Origin: Caldimonas tepidiphila
GTDB lineage: Bacteria; Pseudomonadota; Gammaproteobacteria; Burkholderiales; Burkholderiaceae_C
Length of the DNA stretch: 64,000 nt
Direction: 5' to 3'
NCBI RefSeq assembly: GCF_003569765.1
Contig: NZ_QXMG01000025.1
Span: 18,182 to 82,181, forward strand
In this document: piece after piece, positions 27,328-36,890 of the stretch
Numbering within the stretch: the first letter of the stretch is position 1
How the letters are laid out: each line of letters opens with the position of its first letter
Notes under the pieces: generated by a model
What the model was told of the DNA's origin: nothing
Databases searched by the model: none
The model's input: the letters and a program-made list of their open reading frames with translations, nothing else
Program-made: the position numbers and the translations under genes

Positions 27328-29100
27328 TCACCGGCCCCGCTGCATGCTTTGGTGTCCGCCCGTTCCAGCGCCGGCGTGGTGGTTCCCGTACTGGTGCTCG
27401 ACCGCCGCAGCGCGCCCGGCACGCCGGCCCGAGAACACGCAGTCCGCCAGCGACAGGCCGCTGACGTAGCGGCACGAGGGAAGGCCGATCGCCGTGCGTC
27501 CCGCCGCGAACAGGCCGGGGATGTCGCCGCCCTGAGCATCGAGCACGTGGCCGTCGTCCTCGTTGACCCGCAGGCCGCCAAGCGTTAGTGTCGCGAGTGG
27601 GAAGAGCCGGGAGCCGATCGAGATGTCCAGCGCGTAGAAGGGCCCCTGCTCCAGCGGCTGCCGCATGTCGGCCGACTTGCCGAAGGGGTCCTCGCGGTGC
27701 CCGTGCACGGCTGCGTTGTAGGCCTCTATGCTGTGCTGCAGGTGCTGCGGATCGGCACCGATGGCATGTGCCAGCCCCCGTGGCGTCACGGCCTTGCGTG
27801 CCGTCAGCATCGCCGCCAGCGCCGGCATCCACTGGAAGGCCCACAGGCCGCCGAACAGGCACTCTCGGATCGCCCGGCGGCGCAGCCCGGCGTCGAGGAC
27901 CAGCCAGGCCCGGCCGCCCTGGTGCACGACCATCTCGTGCCCGAGCGTCGCGCCGTAGACCTGCTCGTTGCAGAAGCGCTCGCCCCGGGCGTTGACGACG
28001 ATGCCGCGCGGCCAGACCGAGGGCGGGGTGATGAAGCGCCAGGCGGAGACGTTGTCCAGCGCCTGCGCCTGCGCGCCCACGCTCTGGCCCAGCCGCAGGC
28101 CGCTGCCGTCGCAGCCGGCCCCGCCGATCGGCCAGCCGCGCCCGGCGTGCGGCGCGTGTCGGGCCATCAGCTGCGGGTTGTAGACGAAGCCGCCCGTGGA
28201 CAGCACCACGGCGCGAGCGGCCCGCACGAAGCAGCGCTGCGCGACGGCCTGCTCGATCGCGGCGGCCTCGCGCCGCCAAGCCGCGGCCTTGCGCGGCCGG
28301 AAGGTGCGCCAGCGCGCCACCAGCCGGTCGAGCTCGGCATGCCGGCGCGTGAGCGGATGGTCCGGCGGCAGGCGCCAGACCTCGACCCCGATCACCCGGC
28401 CGCTGCCCTCCTCCCGCACCAGCCGGCGCACGCCGGCCTGCGTGAACGCGCGGGCGCCCGCACGTAGCGTGGCCGCCTGCAGTGCCGCGTAGAGCGTCGC
28501 CCCGGACTGTCTCCGGGCCAGCGCGCGGTGGCCGCGCGGCGCCGGGACCGAATCGCCCCGGCAGGCCGGCACGACCTCGTTGCCGGAGTAGTAGAGGAAC
28601 TTGCCCTCGGGCGGGTAGGAGGTCTTCGTGTCCGGCATGCGCGCGTCGAAGCGCGCGCCCTGCCGCTCCAGCCACTCCAGGTTGGCCACGCTCTGCTCGC
28701 AGAAGCGCGCGAGCGTCGCGTCGCTCACCACCCCCTGGGTTTCGTGTCGCAGGTAGTCAAACATGGCCTGCGGCGTGTCCGAGAAGCCCGCCTCCTTCTG
28801 GTAGCGCGTGCCGCCGCCCGCGTAGACCACCCCGCCCGAGAGCTTGCTCGCGCCGCCGCCGCCGAAACGGTCGATCACCAGCACCGAGGCGCCCGCGTTG
28901 CGGGCCTCGATGGCCGCGCAGGCCCCGGCCGCCCCCCAGCCCACCACCAACACGTCCGCCTGGTCACTCCAGTCGAGCTCAGAGGCGTCGCGGACTTCGA
29001 GCGCGGGCTGCACCGGCGTGACAGTGCTGACGCGGCCGGGTTTCTCGTCCTTCCCGCCGCGGACCGGTGCGCGCACCACGGACACGGAGTCGCGGCTCAT
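27328..29100 (-). CDS. 3-ketosteroid delta4(5alpha)-dehydrogenase (TesI-like)
   Basis: FAD-dependent dehydrogenase of 590 residues with a GxGxxG-type nucleotide site (VVGWGAAGACAAIEARNAG) near residue 54. The C-terminal YVSGLSLADCVFSG places Tyr545 and Ser547 two residues apart, as in the Rhodococcus delta4(5alpha)-KSTD active site (Tyr466, Ser468). This separates it from the delta1 enzyme encoded next to it. It introduces the 4,5 double bond into 5-alpha-reduced steroids. Its ATG overlaps the kstD stop (ATGA). The first 45 residues precede the fold and may be partly untranslated. Confidence 0.87.
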   Translation of the reverse strand: MSRDSVSVVRAPVRGGKDEKPGRVSTVTPVQPALEVRDASELDWSDQADVLVVGWGAAGACAAIEARNAGASVLVIDRFGGGGASKLSGGVVYAGGGTRYQKEAGFSDTPQAMFDYLRHETQGVVSDATLARFCEQSVANLEWLERQGARFDARMPDTKTSYPPEGKFLYYSGNEVVPACRGDSVPAPRGHRALARRQSGATLYAALQAATLRAGARAFTQAGVRRLVREEGSGRVIGVEVWRLPPDHPLTRRHAELDRLVARWRTFRPRKAAAWRREAAAIEQAVAQRCFVRAARAVVLSTGGFVYNPQLMARHAPHAGRGWPIGGAGCDGSGLRLGQSVGAQAQALDNVSAWRFITPPSVWPRGIVVNARGERFCNEQVYGATLGHEMVVHQGGRAWLVLDAGLRRRAIRECLFGGLWAFQWMPALAAMLTARKAVTPRGLAHAIGADPQHLQHSIEAYNAAVHGHREDPFGKSADMRQPLEQGPFYALDISIGSRLFPLATLTLGGLRVNEDDGHVLDAQGGDIPGLFAAGRTAIGLPSCRYVSGLSLADCVFSGRRAGRAAAVEHQYGNHHAGAGTGGHQSMQRGR

Positions 29101-30878
29101 GCGGCCCGCTCCATGTCCTGACCCAGCAGATCGGTCCGCTCCAGCGCGATCGGGCGGCCCGCGATGCGCGCGACCGCCCGGAAGCCGAAGGTCATCGCGG
29201 GGCCGAGCGTCGAGCCCGCGCCCGGATAGGACGGGCCCATCACCGAGGCGGAGTTGTTGCCGATGCAGTAGAGGCCATCGACGGGCCGGCCCGTCGCGTC
29301 GAGCACGCGCGCATCCTCGTCGGTCAGCAGACCACCCTTGGTGCCGATGTCGCCGGGATACAGCTTCATCGCATAGAAGGGCGGCTTGGCGATCGGTGCC
29401 AGGTTCGGGTTGGGCTTCACGTGCAGGTCGCCGTAGTAGCGGTCGAACACGTTGCCGCCGCGGTCGAACTCCGCGTCCTTGCCGCTGCGCGCGTACTCGC
29501 CCATGCGCGCCGCGCTGGCCACGAGGCCCGCCGGGTCGACGCCGATGCGGCGCGCCAAGCCTTCGAGCGTGTCGTCCTTCCAGTACACCTGGCCCAGCCA
29601 GCTCTTGCGCAGCTTGCTGTCAGGCACCGCCGCTGAGGGCATCAGCGGGCCGATCGGGTACTTGGCGCGGAAGTCGGCGTCGAACACGATCCAGGCCGGC
29701 ACTGCGGCCTCGCCTCGCTCGTGGCTGGCGTACATGGCCTGCTGGAACTCCGGGTAGGGACAGGACTCGTTGACGAAGCGCCGCCCCTGCGCGTTCACCA
29801 CCATGCAGCCTGGCAGCGAGCGCTCGACGAAGACGGCACGGAACTTCTCCTCCTTGGGCACCTGCAGCGTGGGGGCGCCCCAGGTGTGGCCCATCAGGTG
29901 CAGCACGCCGCCGGCGGCCGCAGCGGCGCGGATCGCGTCGCCGGTGTTGGCCTGCGGCGGGGTGGCGGTCCAGGCCTCGTCGGTGGGCTGCGGCAGGAAC
30001 TGCTCGCGCATCGACTGGTTGCGCTCGAAGCCCCCGGCAGCCAGCACCACCGCCTTCGCCGCGCGCACGCGAACCTCCCGTCCTTCACGTTGCAGCACCA
30101 CGCCGGCCACTCGCCCCTCCTCCACGATCAGCGACTGCAGCGGCGCCTGCAGCCACAGTTCCACCTTGCGCTGGCGCAGCGCCGCGAAGAGGCCTCCCAC
30201 CAGCGCCTGTCCGCCTGTCAGGCGCCTGTCGCGCCGCGTCTTGCTGCGCCAGGGGTAGTCCAGGAAGTAGCGCGCCATGATCCACATCAGCACGAACTTC
30301 GACTTGCGCTCGCGCGCCAGCATGGACTGCGCCTCGAAGGCGTTGATGTGCATGCGGCCGAAGATCAGCTGGCCAGGGTTGGTGGGGCGCACCTGCTCCA
30401 GCGCCCGCACGCCGAGCCTCGCGGCGTCGAAGTCCAGCGGGTCCATCGTGCGGCCCCCCGGCATCGCGCCCGCCATGCCGGGGTAGTAGTCGGCGTAGCG
30501 CGGCACGCTGCGGTAGGGCACGCCGATCCTCTGCAGGTAGCGCGCCATGTGGCGCGCGGTCTCCACGTAGGCCAGCACCCGCTCGTCGCTGGCCAGCCCC
30601 TTGGCGCAGGCCTTCACGTAGCGGAAGGCGGCGTCCACGCTGTCGCGCAGGCCCACGCGCGGCATGTCGTGGTTGTCGGGGATCCAGATGCCGCCGCCCG
30701 AGGTGGCGGAGGTGCCGCCGACCCGATCGGCCTTCTCGACCACGAGCACGCTCAGGCCCTCGTCGGCCGCCCGCACCGCGGTCAGCAGGGCGCCCGCGCC
30801 GGAGCCGACCACCACCACGTCGAACTGTTGCTGTTCCACCGCCCGCCTCTCCTTCGTTTGCCCGGGGTGCATCGACAT
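29097..30878 (-). CDS. kstD: 3-ketosteroid delta1-dehydrogenase (KstD/TesH)
   Basis: FAD-dependent dehydrogenase of 593 residues that forms the 1,2 double bond of 3-ketosteroids, leading to ring B opening. Nucleotide motif VVVVGSGAGALLTA at residues 21-34 and the FAD segment KADRVGGTSATSGGGIWIP are present. The C-terminal SYPGAGSTLGP gives Tyr551 and Gly555, matching the catalytic Tyr487/Gly491 of Rhodococcus KstD1. Starts ATG 30878 or 30872 are both possible, 6-12 nt after hsaA. Confidence 0.92.
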   Translation of the reverse strand: MSMHPGQTKERRAVEQQQFDVVVVGSGAGALLTAVRAADEGLSVLVVEKADRVGGTSATSGGGIWIPDNHDMPRVGLRDSVDAAFRYVKACAKGLASDERVLAYVETARHMARYLQRIGVPYRSVPRYADYYPGMAGAMPGGRTMDPLDFDAARLGVRALEQVRPTNPGQLIFGRMHINAFEAQSMLARERKSKFVLMWIMARYFLDYPWRSKTRRDRRLTGGQALVGGLFAALRQRKVELWLQAPLQSLIVEEGRVAGVVLQREGREVRVRAAKAVVLAAGGFERNQSMREQFLPQPTDEAWTATPPQANTGDAIRAAAAAGGVLHLMGHTWGAPTLQVPKEEKFRAVFVERSLPGCMVVNAQGRRFVNESCPYPEFQQAMYASHERGEAAVPAWIVFDADFRAKYPIGPLMPSAAVPDSKLRKSWLGQVYWKDDTLEGLARRIGVDPAGLVASAARMGEYARSGKDAEFDRGGNVFDRYYGDLHVKPNPNLAPIAKPPFYAMKLYPGDIGTKGGLLTDEDARVLDATGRPVDGLYCIGNNSASVMGPSYPGAGSTLGPAMTFGFRAVARIAGRPIALERTDLLGQDMERAA

Positions 30879-30883
30879 GCCGC

Positions 30884-32080
30884 TCAGATGTAGGGATCGG
30901 CGTTGGGCAGGCCCAGCATCACGGCGCCATGGGCGCGGACGTAGGCGTCCGTGTTGTTGGCGATGTGGCTGCGCGCCTGGTGGAGATCGCGGAACGCGCG
31001 CTCGATGGGGTTGGTCTTGTAGCTGCCCGAGGCGGCACAGGCGCGCAGCAGCTCGTTGGCATGGTGCGCGCAGATCTTCGGCACCGCCGCCGACTGCGCG
31101 CGCTGCAGCAGCCGCTCCTCCACCGGCATCCGCTCGCCGGTCCGGGCGCAATGGGCGATGCGCGCGTAGTTGCGCTCCAGCACGAGCTTGAGCTGGTCGG
31201 TGGCGATCATCGCCTCGCTCACCGCCTGCTGCGCGTTCACGTCCTCGGCGGTCCTGTTGCCGTGCTTGCCGACATGCGCCGCGGCGCGGCGGCGGAAGCT
31301 CTCGATCGCGCCGTCCAGCGCCCCGATGCAGGAGGTCGACACCGCGCGCTGGAACACCTGCGTGAAGGGAATCCGGTAGAGCCAGCCGGGGTTGGTGGCG
31401 CGGCCCGGGCAGCCGGCGTCGCTGTGGTCGTTGGTGCGCTGCGTGCGGTGCTCGGGCACGAAGACGTCCTCGACCACGATGTCGTGGCTGCCGGTGGCGC
31501 GCAGGCCCAGCACGTCCCAGTTGCGCTCGATGCGGTAGTCGGACTTCGGCAGCAGGAAGGTCGTGTGCTCCAGCGCACCGGAGCCGTCGGCCTTGGGCAG
31601 CAGGCCGCCGAGGAAGATCCATTCGCAGTGCTCGACGCCGCTGGAGAAGCTCCAGCGTCCCGAGAAGCGGTAGCCTCCCTCCACCTTCTCGGCCTTGCCG
31701 GTGGGCATGTAGGTAGAGGCGATGCGGGTGCTGGTGTCGCGGGCCCACACGTCCTTCTGCGCGGCCTCCGGGAACAGCGCCAGCTGCCAGTTGTGCACCC
31801 CGATCACGCCGTAGATCCAGGCGGTCGACATACAGCCCTCGGCCAGCGCCATCTGCACCCGGTAGAACACGCGCGGATCCAGCTCGTAGCCGCCCCAGCG
31901 CCGCGGCTGCAGCACGCGGAACAGCCCCGCCGCCTCCATGTCGCGCACGGACTCGGCCGGGACGCCGCCGTCCGAATCGGCCTTCTGGCCCCGTTCGGCG
32001 AGCTTCGGGGCCAGGGCCCGGGCGTTCTGGATCACCTCCACGGCCTCGGGGCTCAAGTAGTCTTCGTGCGACGCGTTCAT
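30884..32080 (-). CDS. hsaA: 3-HSA hydroxylase oxygenase component HsaA
   Basis: Flavin-dependent monooxygenase of 398 residues with the acyl-CoA dehydrogenase fold, group D hydroxylases. It hydroxylates the aromatic A ring of 3-HSA to the catechol, using FMNH2 from the divergently encoded HsaB. Segments TAWIYGVIGVHNWQLALFP and WDVLGLRATGSHDIVVEDVF are characteristic. Start ATG 32080 follows GAGGAGA. It heads the minus-strand operon, 74 nt from dyad site 3. Confidence 0.92.
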   Translation of the reverse strand: MNASHEDYLSPEAVEVIQNARALAPKLAERGQKADSDGGVPAESVRDMEAAGLFRVLQPRRWGGYELDPRVFYRVQMALAEGCMSTAWIYGVIGVHNWQLALFPEAAQKDVWARDTSTRIASTYMPTGKAEKVEGGYRFSGRWSFSSGVEHCEWIFLGGLLPKADGSGALEHTTFLLPKSDYRIERNWDVLGLRATGSHDIVVEDVFVPEHRTQRTNDHSDAGCPGRATNPGWLYRIPFTQVFQRAVSTSCIGALDGAIESFRRRAAAHVGKHGNRTAEDVNAQQAVSEAMIATDQLKLVLERNYARIAHCARTGERMPVEERLLQRAQSAAVPKICAHHANELLRACAASGSYKTNPIERAFRDLHQARSHIANNTDAYVRAHGAVMLGLPNADPYI

Positions 32081-32154
32081 CAGGTCTCCTCGCGGGTTCT
32101 GCGCGGCCGATGCCGCGGCGTGCAGGCATGATCCCGGCGCCCGGGGCCCCGCCT

Positions 32155-32172
32155 CATCGTCCGATCGGACTA
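32155..32172 (-). promoter_or_regulatory. Steroid-regulon dyad element, site 3 (hsaA operon)
   Basis: Read toward hsaA: TAGTCC-GATC-GGACGATG, perfect consensus. A weak -10-like GGATCA follows after 20 nt. Distance to the hsaA ATG is 74 nt. Confidence 0.75.
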
Positions 32173-32195
32173 ACGGAGGAAGGGGCTCGCCGGGA

Positions 32196-32213
32196 TAGTC
32201 CGGCTGGAGGATT
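32196..32213 (+). promoter_or_regulatory. Steroid-regulon dyad element, site 4 (hsaB operon)
   Basis: Read toward hsaB: TAGTCC-GGCT-GGAGGATT. The left half is perfect and the right half matches six of eight. It is 55 nt from the hsaB ATG. The -10 region here is weak (CACCCT at the expected place). Confidence 0.55.
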
Positions 32214-32268
32214 CGCGCCGCGTCGCGTGGCCGCACCCTCGCTCATCCCCATCCACCGAGGACGAGCC

Positions 32269-33231
32269 ATGGAGTGCAGCCGACCCTTCGACCCCCGAGA
32301 CTTCCGCCAGGCGCTGGGCATGTTCGCCACCGGCGTCACGATCGTGACCGCGCGCATGGACGACGGCACCCCGGTGGGCGTGACCGCCAACAGCTTCAAC
32401 TCGGTCTCGCTCGAGCCGCCACTGGTGCTGTGGAGCCTGGCCCGCAACGCCCGCAGCCTGGCCGCCTTCCGCGGCGCGGGGCAGTGGAACGTCCACATCC
32501 TCTCGCGGGAGCAGGAGGCGCTGTCGAACCGCTTCGCGCGCGCCGGGGAGGACAAGTTCTCCGGCCTCGAGCTCGAAGCCGCAGTGACCTCGGCGCCGCT
32601 GCTGAGCGGATGCAGCGCGCGCTTCCAGTGCCGCACGCAGTTCGAGTACGAGGGCGGCGACCACGTCATCTTCGTCGGCGAGGTGCTGGACTACGACCGC
32701 AGCGAGCGCACGCCGCTGCTCTACGTCACGGGCGGCTACGCGCTGGCCACGCGCGCAGCGGGCCCCGTCGCGACCGAGCCGCAGTCGCAGCCGGCCTCCG
32801 CGCTGTTCTCCGAGGACCTGCTGGGCTACCTGCTCGGCCGCGCGCACTACCAGTTCCTCACCGCCGTGAGGCCGATGCTCGACCGCCACGGCCTGGCCGA
32901 GGCCGACTTCTTCGTGCTCGCGCTGCTGAGCGTGCGCGAGCCGCTCGGCGCGGACGGGATCGCGGCGCACACCGCCTACACCGGTATCGACCTCGGCCCG
33001 GTGGCGCTGCAGGCGCTGTGCGCGCGCGGGCTGCTGCAGGAGCGGGACCAAGCCTTCTCCTTGAGCGAGCGGGGACGCGACGCGATCCTGCACGTGCTGG
33101 CCGCCGCCAAGGCGGCGGAGGCCGACATCGCCGCGCGCCTGGACCCGGTGGAAGCCGCCGCGCTGCGCAACCTCCTCAAGCGGCTGATCGCCGTGAGCGA
33201 CCCGGGCCTGCCCAAGCTCTGGACCGCCTAG
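32269..33231 (+). CDS. hsaB: 3-HSA hydroxylase flavin reductase HsaB fused to a MarR-like domain
   Basis: Product of 320 residues. Residues about 1-165 are a flavin reductase domain (FATGVTIVTARM, VTANSFNSVSLEPPL, and GGDHVIFVGEV) supplying FMNH2 to HsaA. Residues about 180-310 resemble a MarR winged-helix regulator (ADFFVLALLSVREPLGADGI and a following helix-turn-helix). Classical HsaB is only the reductase domain. A reductase-MarR fusion is known in the Acinetobacter 4-hydroxyphenylacetate hydroxylase C1, where the extra domain senses substrate and gates the reductase. Start ATG 32269 chosen from family alignment. Confidence 0.9.
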   Translation: MECSRPFDPRDFRQALGMFATGVTIVTARMDDGTPVGVTANSFNSVSLEPPLVLWSLARNARSLAAFRGAGQWNVHILSREQEALSNRFARAGEDKFSGLELEAAVTSAPLLSGCSARFQCRTQFEYEGGDHVIFVGEVLDYDRSERTPLLYVTGGYALATRAAGPVATEPQSQPASALFSEDLLGYLLGRAHYQFLTAVRPMLDRHGLAEADFFVLALLSVREPLGADGIAAHTAYTGIDLGPVALQALCARGLLQERDQAFSLSERGRDAILHVLAAAKAAEADIAARLDPVEAAALRNLLKRLIAVSDPGLPKLWTA

Positions 33232-33314
33232 CTAGTCCTTCTTGACGATGCCCGCGCCCGCCGCGCGCACCGACCATAGCCCCTCAAATTTCGCCCCTGC
33301 GGCGCGGAGCAACG

Positions 33315-34142
33315 ATGGAACAGCAATCACCGATACCCGTGGGTCACTTCGCCGACATCGGCGGTGGCCGGCGCATCCACTACCACGACCGGGGCCAGGG
33401 CGAGGCCGTGATCTTCCTGCACGGCGCGGGAGCGGGCGCCAGCGGCTGGAGCAACTTCAAAGGCAACTTCCCCGAGCTCGCAGCAGCGGGCTTGCGCACC
33501 ATCGTGCCGGACCTGCTGGGCTTCGGCCTGTCGAGCAAGCCCGACGTGCCGGCCTACGACCTGGACTTCTTCATCGAGGGGCTCAAGGGCCTGCTCGACG
33601 CGCTGCAGCTCGGGCAGGTCACGCTGCTGGGCAACTCGCTCGGCGGCGCGGTGGCGCTGGGCTACGCACTGGCCTACCCGGACGAGGTGAAGCGCCTGAT
33701 CCTGATGGCGCCCGGCGGCGTGGAGGACCTGGACACCTACCTCGCGATGCCCGGCATCGCCAACATGTTTGACGTCTACCGCTCGGGCCAGACCGGCGAG
33801 GCGGCAATGCGCGCCGTGATGCGCATGCAGCTCTTCGACCCGGAGCAGCTGACGGATGACATCGTGGCCGAGCGCGCCCCCATCGCCGCGCTGCAGACGC
33901 AGGCGGCGCGCTCGGTGATGAAGGTGCCGAACATGACCGGGCGGCTGCACGAGCTGCGCTGCCCGGTGCTCGGCTTCTGGGGCGTGAACGACCAGTTCAA
34001 CCCGGTGGGCGGCGCGATGAAGCTGGCGCAGCACTGCCCGCAGGCCCGCGTCCTCCTCGTCAACCGCTGCGGCCACTGGGTGCAGGTCGAGCATCGCGAG
34101 ATGTTCAACCGCGCCTGCATCGACTTCCTGCGCGAGGGCTGA
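33315..34142 (+). CDS. hsaD: 4,9-DSHA hydrolase HsaD/TesD (meta-cleavage product hydrolase)
   Basis: Alpha/beta hydrolase of 275 residues that splits the HsaC product into HIP and 2-hydroxyhexa-2,4-dienoate. Catalytic triad: Ser108 (GNSLGG), Asp226 (WGVNDQFNP) and His254 (CGHWVQ). The oxyanion segment HGAGAGASGW is present near residue 36. It is 83 nt after hsaB and 3 nt before hsaE. Confidence 0.95.
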   Translation: MEQQSPIPVGHFADIGGGRRIHYHDRGQGEAVIFLHGAGAGASGWSNFKGNFPELAAAGLRTIVPDLLGFGLSSKPDVPAYDLDFFIEGLKGLLDALQLGQVTLLGNSLGGAVALGYALAYPDEVKRLILMAPGGVEDLDTYLAMPGIANMFDVYRSGQTGEAAMRAVMRMQLFDPEQLTDDIVAERAPIAALQTQAARSVMKVPNMTGRLHELRCPVLGFWGVNDQFNPVGGAMKLAQHCPQARVLLVNRCGHWVQVEHREMFNRACIDFLREG

Positions 34143-34145
34143 GCC

Positions 34146-34937
34146 ATGGACACCCCACTGATCGAGGCCCTGGGCGACGAGCTGCATGCCGCGCTGCGCG
34201 AGCGGCGCACGCTGGCTCCGCTGACCGAGCGCCATCCGGACCTGACGGTCGAGCAGGCCTACCGCATCTCGCTGCGCCTGCTGCAGGGGCGGCTCTCTGG
34301 CGGCGAGCGCGTGATCGGCAAGAAGATCGGCGTCACCTCCGAGGCGGTGCAGCGCATGCTGGGCGTGTACCAGCCCGACTTCGGCTTCCTGACCGATGCG
34401 ATGCAGTTCGAGGACGGCGCGCGCATCAGCCTCTCGGGCGCCGGGCTGATCCAGCCGCGCGCCGAGGCCGAGATCGCCTTCATGCTCAAGGCCGACCTGC
34501 AGGGCCCGGGCGTGACGCGCGAGCAGGTGCTGGAGGCCACCGACTGGGTCGCGCCCTGCTTCGAGATCGTCGACTCCCGCATCGCCGACTGGAAGATCCG
34601 CATCCAAGACACCGTGGCCGACAACGCCTCCTGCGGCGTCTTCGTGATCGGCCCGCAGCACACCGACCCGCGCACGATCGACCTGGCCGGCGTGCAGATG
34701 CGGATGTGGCGCAACGACGAGCCCGCCGGCAGCGGCCTGGGCTCGGCGGTGCAGGGCCACCCGGCCGAGGCCGTGGCCTGGCTGGCCAACACGCTGGGTG
34801 CCTTCGGCATCCCGTTCAAGCGCGGAGAGCTGATCCTCTCGGGAGCGCTCGCGCCGCTGGTGCCGGCCGCGCCCGGCGACCGCTTCCGCATGGAGATCGA
34901 GGGCCTGGGCGGCTGCTCGGTCGGCTTCACGGATTGA
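34146..34937 (+). CDS. hsaE: 2-hydroxyhexa-2,4-dienoate hydratase HsaE/TesE
   Basis: Hydratase of 263 residues of the MhpD/fumarylacetoacetate hydrolase group. It adds water to the dienoate to give 4-hydroxy-2-oxohexanoate. Typical blocks: [26 protein letters not shown] [15 protein letters not shown] with metal-ligand glutamates, and [10 protein letters not shown]. Start ATG 34146 immediately follows the hsaD stop. Confidence 0.95.
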   Translation: MDTPLIEALGDELHAALRERRTLAPLTERHPDLTVEQAYRISLRLLQGRLSGGERVIGKKIGVTSEAVQRMLGVYQPDFGFLTDAMQFEDGARISLSGAGLIQPRAEAEIAFMLKADLQGPGVTREQVLEATDWVAPCFEIVDSRIADWKIRIQDTVADNASCGVFVIGPQHTDPRTIDLAGVQMRMWRNDEPAGSGLGSAVQGHPAEAVAWLANTLGAFGIPFKRGELILSGALAPLVPAAPGDRFRMEIEGLGGCSVGFTD

Positions 34938-34947
34938 AGGATTTCTC

Positions 34948-35871
34948 ATGAACCAGAAGATCAGATGTGCATTGATCGGGCCGGGCAACATCGGCACCGA
35001 CCTGTTGATGAAGCTGCAGCGCAGCCCCTGGCTGGAGCCGGTGTGGATGGTGGGGATCGATCCCGAGTCCGACGGGCTGAAGCGCGCCGCCGAGATGGGG
35101 ATGAAGACCACCGCGCAGGGCGTGGACGGCCTGCTGCCGCACATCGCAGCCGATGGCATCCGCATCGCCTTCGACGCGACCAGCGCCTACGTGCATGCCG
35201 AGCACAGCGCCAAGCTCACCGAGCGCGGCGTGCTGGTGATCGACCTCACGCCGGCCGCGATCGGCCCCTACTGCGTGCCGCCGGTGAACCTGAAGGAGCA
35301 CCTGGGCTGGCGCGAGATGAACGTCAACATGGTGACCTGCGGCGGGCAGGCGACGATCCCGATGGTCGCCGCCGTGAGCCGGGTGCAGCCGGTCGCCTAT
35401 GGCGAGATCGTCGCCACGGTGTCGAGCCGCTCGGTCGGCCCCGGCACGCGCAAGAACATCGACGAGTTCACCCGCACCACGGCGGGTGCGGTCGAGAAGG
35501 TGGGCGGCGCCAGGAAGGGCAAGGCGATCATCGTCATCAACCCGGCCGAGCCGCCGCTGATCATGCGCGACACGGTGCACTGCCTCACGGAATCGGATCC
35601 GGACCAGGCCGCGATCACGCAGTCCATCCACGACATGATCCGAGAGGTGCAGAAGTACGTCCCCGGCTACCGGCTGGTCAACGGCCCGGTGTTCGACGGC
35701 AAGCGGGTCTCGGTCTTCCTCGAGGTCGAGGGCCTGGGCGACTACCTGCCCAAGTACGCCGGCAACCTCGACATCATGACCGCGGCCGCCGCGCGCACGG
35801 CCGAGATGTTCGCAGAGCAAATGGTGTCGGGCGCCATCGACGCCGCACGCACCGAAGGAGCAGTGCAATGA
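34948..35871 (+). CDS. hsaG: Acylating aldehyde dehydrogenase HsaG/TesF
   Basis: NAD-dependent propionaldehyde/acetaldehyde dehydrogenase, 307 residues. Rossmann motif [10 protein letters not shown] at the N-terminus and catalytic Cys131 (MVTCGGQAT). It converts the aldehyde released by HsaF into propionyl-CoA, with channelling between the two. The start follows GAAGGATTTCTC; the end overlaps hsaF (ATGA). Confidence 0.95.
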   Translation: MNQKIRCALIGPGNIGTDLLMKLQRSPWLEPVWMVGIDPESDGLKRAAEMGMKTTAQGVDGLLPHIAADGIRIAFDATSAYVHAEHSAKLTERGVLVIDLTPAAIGPYCVPPVNLKEHLGWREMNVNMVTCGGQATIPMVAAVSRVQPVAYGEIVATVSSRSVGPGTRKNIDEFTRTTAGAVEKVGGARKGKAIIVINPAEPPLIMRDTVHCLTESDPDQAAITQSIHDMIREVQKYVPGYRLVNGPVFDGKRVSVFLEVEGLGDYLPKYAGNLDIMTAAAARTAEMFAEQMVSGAIDAARTEGAVQ

Positions 35872-36890
35872 GCCTCCAGGGCAAGAAGATCACCGTCCAC
35901 GACATGACGCTGCGCGACGGCATGCACCCCAAGCGCCACCTGATGACGCTGGAGCAGATGAAGAGCGTGGCCTGCGGGCTCGATGCGGCCGGCGTGCCGC
36001 TGATCGAGGTCACGCACGGCGACGGCCTGGGCGGCGCCTCGGTCAACTACGGCTTCCCGGCGCACAGCGACGAGGAATACCTCGGCGCGGTGATTCCGCT
36101 GATGAAGCAGGCCAAGGTTTCGGCGCTGCTGCTGCCGGGCATCGGCACGGTGGACCACCTGAGGATGGCGCACGGCCTCGGGGTCCACACGATCCGCGTC
36201 GCGACGCACTGCACCGAGGCCGACGTGTCCGAGCAGCACATCAGCCAGGCGCGCAGGATGGAGATGGACACGGTCGGCTTCCTGATGATGGCGCACATGG
36301 CCTCGCCGCAGAAGCTGGTGGAGCAGGCCAGGCTGATGGAAGCCTATGGGGCCAACTGCCTCTACATCACCGACTCGGCCGGCCACATGCTGCCCGAGGA
36401 CGTGAAGGCGCGCATCTCGGCGGTGCGCGAGGCGCTGAAGCCGGAGACCGAGGTCGGCTTCCACGGCCACCACAACCTCGCGATGGGCGTGGCGAACTCG
36501 ATCGCCGCGATCGAGGCAGGGGCCAACCGCATCGACGCCGCCGCGGCCGGCCTGGGCGCCGGCGCCGGCAACACGCCGATGGAGGTGCTCGTGGCGGTGT
36601 GCAGCCGCATGGGCATCGAGACGGGCGTGGACGTGTTCGGGATCCAGGACGTGGCCGAGGACCTGGTGGTGCCGCTGATGGACCACATCGTCCGCATCGA
36701 CCGCGACTCGCTCACGCTCGGCTACGCCGGCGTCTATTCGAGCTTCCTGCTGTTCGCCAAGCGCGCCGAGAAGAAGTACGGCGTGCCGGCCCGCGACCTG
36801 CTCGTGGAGCTGGGCCGCCGCGGCATGGTCGGCGGCCAGGAGGACATGATCGAGGACACGGCGATCACGATGGCGCGGCAGCGGGGCTGA
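35868..36890 (+). CDS. hsaF: 4-hydroxy-2-oxovalerate/oxohexanoate aldolase HsaF/TesG
   Basis: Mn-dependent class II aldolase of 340 residues. DMTLRDGMH supplies Arg16, Asp17 and His20, and [11 protein letters not shown] holds the two metal-ligand histidines. It yields pyruvate and an aldehyde passed to HsaG. ATG 35868 overlaps the hsaG stop; this start is clear although the frame is open far upstream. Last gene of the hsaB-hsaF operon. Confidence 0.95.
   Translation: MSLQGKKITVHDMTLRDGMHPKRHLMTLEQMKSVACGLDAAGVPLIEVTHGDGLGGASVNYGFPAHSDEEYLGAVIPLMKQAKVSALLLPGIGTVDHLRMAHGLGVHTIRVATHCTEADVSEQHISQARRMEMDTVGFLMMAHMASPQKLVEQARLMEAYGANCLYITDSAGHMLPEDVKARISAVREALKPETEVGFHGHHNLAMGVANSIAAIEAGANRIDAAAAGLGAGAGNTPMEVLVAVCSRMGIETGVDVFGIQDVAEDLVVPLMDHIVRIDRDSLTLGYAGVYSSFLLFAKRAEKKYGVPARDLLVELGRRGMVGGQEDMIEDTAITMARQRG

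Noticed and set aside
27308..28675. Upstream extension of the 3-beta/17-beta-HSD frame through the delta4(5alpha)-dehydrogenase gene
   Set aside because: The extension is out of frame with a well-conserved flavoprotein and lacks any domain. The SDR starts at ATG 27307.
34965..35867. Open frame upstream of hsaF in the same reading frame
   Set aside because: It overlaps hsaG, whose catalytic motifs are intact in another frame. The conserved aldolase begins only at ATG 35868.
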